From BOKV01 sp041739465 (GTDB lineage Bacteria > Pseudomonadota > Alphaproteobacteria > Rhizobiales > Rhizobiaceae), in NCBI GenBank assembly GCA_041739465.1, contig JBGSNX010000008.1, positions 1 to 64,000 on the forward strand: a stretch of DNA of 64,000 nt. Direction: 5' to 3'. The notes below the pieces were generated by a model. That model searched no databases and had not been told where the DNA came from. It saw only the letters and a program-made list of their open reading frames with translations. Both the position numbers and the translations under genes were made by a program. This document shows positions 61,664-64,000 of the stretch, one piece after another (the stretch's first letter is position 1; the number at the start of each line of letters is the position of its first letter).

Positions 61664-63991
61664 CTATTGTTTGCCAGCAGTCATCCCTTCGCAGGCCGTA
61701 AGGATTGCCTCTGGCGTTGCCGGTGCATCGAGATTGGGAACAACACCGGGCCTGAGCGAGGCGACGGCCATGGTGATGGCACTGAAAACCGAGTTCGCCA
61801 GCATCACCGGCGGCTCTCCTACCGCCTTTGAGCGGTAGATTGTGTTGGCCTTGTTACCCTTGGAATTCCAAAGAGCGACACGGAAATCTTCTGGCACATC
61901 CGAACAGGTCGGTATCTTGTAGGTGGATGGTGCGTGCGTGCGTAGGCGACCGTCTGCGTCAAAAACCAGCTCCTCGGTGGTCAGCCAGCCCATGCCCTGA
62001 ACGAAGCCACCTTCGATCTGGCCAATGTCGATTGCCGGATTGAGCGATGAACCGACATCGTGAAGAATGTCGACCCGGTCGATCTTCATCTCGCCGGTCA
62101 AGGTGTCGATCGTGACCTCGCTGCACGAGGCACCATAAGCAAAATAAAGGAATGGGTTGCCGGTTGCAGTATTGCGATCCCACGTAATTCCGGGCGTGGA
62201 GTAGAACCCTGTCGATGACATCGGAACCCGTTCGAGGAAACATTTCTTGGCCAGTTCGGCAAAGTCCATTTCATGGCTGCCGACAAATACCTTTCCGCCT
62301 GAAAACCGCACATCACCAATTTTTGCCTGATGCAATTGCGCCGCCAATGCTGCCATTTTGCTGCGGATTTGCTGCGCAGCATTTTTTGCCGCCATGCCGT
62401 TGAGATCAGTACCCGAGGAGGCTGCGGTGGGCGTGGTATTGGGCACCTTGTCGGTGGCCGTCGCGGTGATTTTCACGCGGCTGATATCAACGCCGAATTC
62501 TTCGGCCACGACCTGCGCCACCTTGAGATAAAGCCCTTGCCCCATCTCCGTGCCGCCATGGTTCACTTGGATTGACCCATCCGTATAGACATGAACCAAA
62601 GCCCCGGCCTGATTGAGATGCTTGAGCGTAAAGGAAATACCGAACTTGACTGGGTTGAGCGAAATACCCTTCTTGAGCCATGTGTTTTGCGCATTGAAAC
62701 TTGCCACCGCTTTGCGGCGCGCCCGATAGTCGCTGCTGCGCTCCAGCTCAGCCACAAGTGGCTTTAGGATGTTGTCGGTGACCTTCATGCCGTAAGGCGT
62801 GATGTCGCGACCGGGTCCGTAGAAATTCCGTCGGCGCACGTCCAACGGATCCTCTCCCCGCAGGATGGCGATCTGGTCCATCATCCGCTCGCAAAACACC
62901 ATGCCTTGTGGTCCGCCAAATCCGCGAAAGGCCGTGTTGGAAACCGTGTCGGTTTTCACCCGCTTCGAAAGGATTTTTACCTGCGGATAGAAGTAGGAAT
63001 TGTCGCTGTGAAACATGGTCCGGTCGTTGACGCCGAGCGACAAATCCGCCGAATAGCCACAGCGGGCGGCAAACAAGACATCGACCGCTTCGATCCGGCC
63101 ACTCTCGTCAACGCCTGCCTTCCAGCGGACTTCAAAATCGTGCCGCTTGCCGGTCGCCACAAAATCATCATCGCGGTCCAGCCGCATCTTGGCCGGTTTG
63201 CCGGTGATATGTGCCGCCAGTGCGGCAAGACAAGCCCATTGTCCAGCCTGGCTTTCTTTGCCGCCGAAGCCTCCGCCCATGCGGCGGCATTCACAGACCA
63301 CCATGGCTTCTGGCAGCTTCAGCATGCGCGCCACCAAATGCTGCACTTCGCTGGGGTGCTGCGTGGAGCAATGAACCTTCATGGTTCCGCCCTCGCCCGG
63401 CATCGCCGAAGATATCTGCCCTTCCAGATAGAAATGCTCCTGGCCGCCGATTTTCATCTCGCCTTCAACAAGGGCATGCGCGCTTTTCAATGCAGGCGCA
63501 GGATCGCCACGCCCGAAGGAATAGTCGGGCAAAACCTGCAGACCCTGCGCTTCACCCTGCGCGACTGTGACTATCGGTTTTTCAACCTCGATCTCGATAC
63601 GGCCCAGCCGCGCAGCGCGCCGCGCGGCATCGCGTGAAGTGGCAACCACACAGAAAACCACCTGCCCGTGAAACAGCACCTCACCTTCGGCAAGGATCGG
63701 GTCACCACCAATCGATGGACTGCAATCATTGACACCTGGAATGTCCGCCGCTGTCAGCACGGCCACCACACCCGGTGCGGAACGGACGGTTGAAAGATCC
63801 ATGGACTTGATCCGGCCACGTGCCTTGGGTGACAAGCCCGGCGCCAGATGCAGCGTCCCTGCCGGCTCTGCAGCATCGTCAATGTAGATGGCCGAGCCTT
63901 GCACATGCAGCGATGCGCTGTCATGCGCCAGCGCCTTGCCAACAGCTGCTGTGTCTTCAAGCCTGTTGCGTATGGAGCGGTTGCTGCTCAT
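61664..63991 (-). CDS. xdhB: Xanthine dehydrogenase, molybdopterin-binding subunit
   Basis: A 775-residue molybdenum hydroxylase large subunit. Recognisable are CECRRMGGGFGGKESQAG, TAFRGFGGPQGMVFCERMMD (abridged), NHGGTEMGQGLY, GSSLNPAIDIGQIEGGFVQGMGW (abridged) and the catalytic glutamate in SKAVGEPPVMLA. It hydroxylates hypoxanthine/xanthine to urate with the FAD/2Fe-2S subunit. The start at 63991 forms an ATGA with a stop in another frame, so the end of xdhA probably lies at the extreme right edge and continues outside the window. Converges with the FecR-domain gene; the 61527-61663 gap shows no terminator-like structure. Confidence 0.94.
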   Translation of the reverse strand: MSSNRSIRNRLEDTAAVGKALAHDSASLHVQGSAIYIDDAAEPAGTLHLAPGLSPKARGRIKSMDLSTVRSAPGVVAVLTAADIPGVNDCSPSIGGDPILAEGEVLFHGQVVFCVVATSRDAARRAARLGRIEIEVEKPIVTVAQGEAQGLQVLPDYSFGRGDPAPALKSAHALVEGEMKIGGQEHFYLEGQISSAMPGEGGTMKVHCSTQHPSEVQHLVARMLKLPEAMVVCECRRMGGGFGGKESQAGQWACLAALAAHITGKPAKMRLDRDDDFVATGKRHDFEVRWKAGVDESGRIEAVDVLFAARCGYSADLSLGVNDRTMFHSDNSYFYPQVKILSKRVKTDTVSNTAFRGFGGPQGMVFCERMMDQIAILRGEDPLDVRRRNFYGPGRDITPYGMKVTDNILKPLVAELERSSDYRARRKAVASFNAQNTWLKKGISLNPVKFGISFTLKHLNQAGALVHVYTDGSIQVNHGGTEMGQGLYLKVAQVVAEEFGVDISRVKITATATDKVPNTTPTAASSGTDLNGMAAKNAAQQIRSKMAALAAQLHQAKIGDVRFSGGKVFVGSHEMDFAELAKKCFLERVPMSSTGFYSTPGITWDRNTATGNPFLYFAYGASCSEVTIDTLTGEMKIDRVDILHDVGSSLNPAIDIGQIEGGFVQGMGWLTTEELVFDADGRLRTHAPSTYKIPTCSDVPEDFRVALWNSKGNKANTIYRSKAVGEPPVMLANSVFSAITMAVASLRPGVVPNLDAPATPEAILTACEGMTAGKQ

Positions 63992-64000
63992 TGCGCAGTC

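Overview
The window reads as chromosomal DNA of an alphaproteobacterium, most likely Hyphomicrobiales/Rhizobiales-like. The gene families point this way: a GlpSTPQUV-type glycerol ABC importer with glpD and glpR, tripartite tricarboxylate transporter genes, fused indolepyruvate oxidoreductase, and a leucine-degradation carboxylase pair. Gene density is high, operons with 1-8 base overlaps are common, and no tRNA, rRNA, insertion sequence, prophage or CRISPR array was seen.

Layout. 1-11,500: end of a DUF808 membrane protein gene, then a minus-strand glycerol regulon (glpR, glpD, glpS, glpT, glpP, glpQ, glpU, glpV) followed, after a hairpin, by a second paralogous permease pair. An array of four CGAA boxes spaced exactly 11 bp lies upstream of glpD. 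11,500-15,500: an SDR enzyme, a 7TMR-type histidine kinase, and a convergent receiver-only response regulator overlapping a MarR regulator. 15,969-20,488: methylcrotonyl-CoA carboxylase subunits and HMG-CoA lyase.

20,600-40,900 is the standout: an alginate-type exopolysaccharide locus. It has GDP-mannose dehydrogenase (algD), an MBOAT acetylase (algI), an AlgK-like Sel1-repeat protein, an AlgJ/AlgX-like SGNH protein, the Alg8 synthase, the PilZ/HlyD-type Alg44, AlgA, and a eukaryotic-type HAD phosphomannomutase in place of AlgC. No AlgE, AlgG, AlgL or AlgF is visible. Instead there is an unrecognised 645-residue exported protein and an RTX/DUF4114 protein. Three near-consensus and one imperfect sigma-54 promoter precede the four transcription units, with a shared dyad placed at enhancer distance. 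An NtrC-family activator and a hybrid histidine kinase sit next door. The coherent reading is a sigma-54/two-component-controlled, c-di-GMP-responsive polymannuronate system with an unusual parts list.

40,900-64,000: a remnant of an HMG-CoA lyase gene; a tctC-tctB-tctA transporter operon; a redoxin; a DMT exporter and a PatB-type C-S lyase; trhO coupled to a proline-racemase-family gene interrupted by an in-frame TAG; a fused indolepyruvate:ferredoxin oxidoreductase; a Tat-exported PhoX phosphatase with a possible Pho box; two acyl-CoA synthetases converging on a terminator; DUF188 and class III alcohol dehydrogenase genes; a FecR-domain protein; and xdhB, whose upstream partner lies off the right edge.
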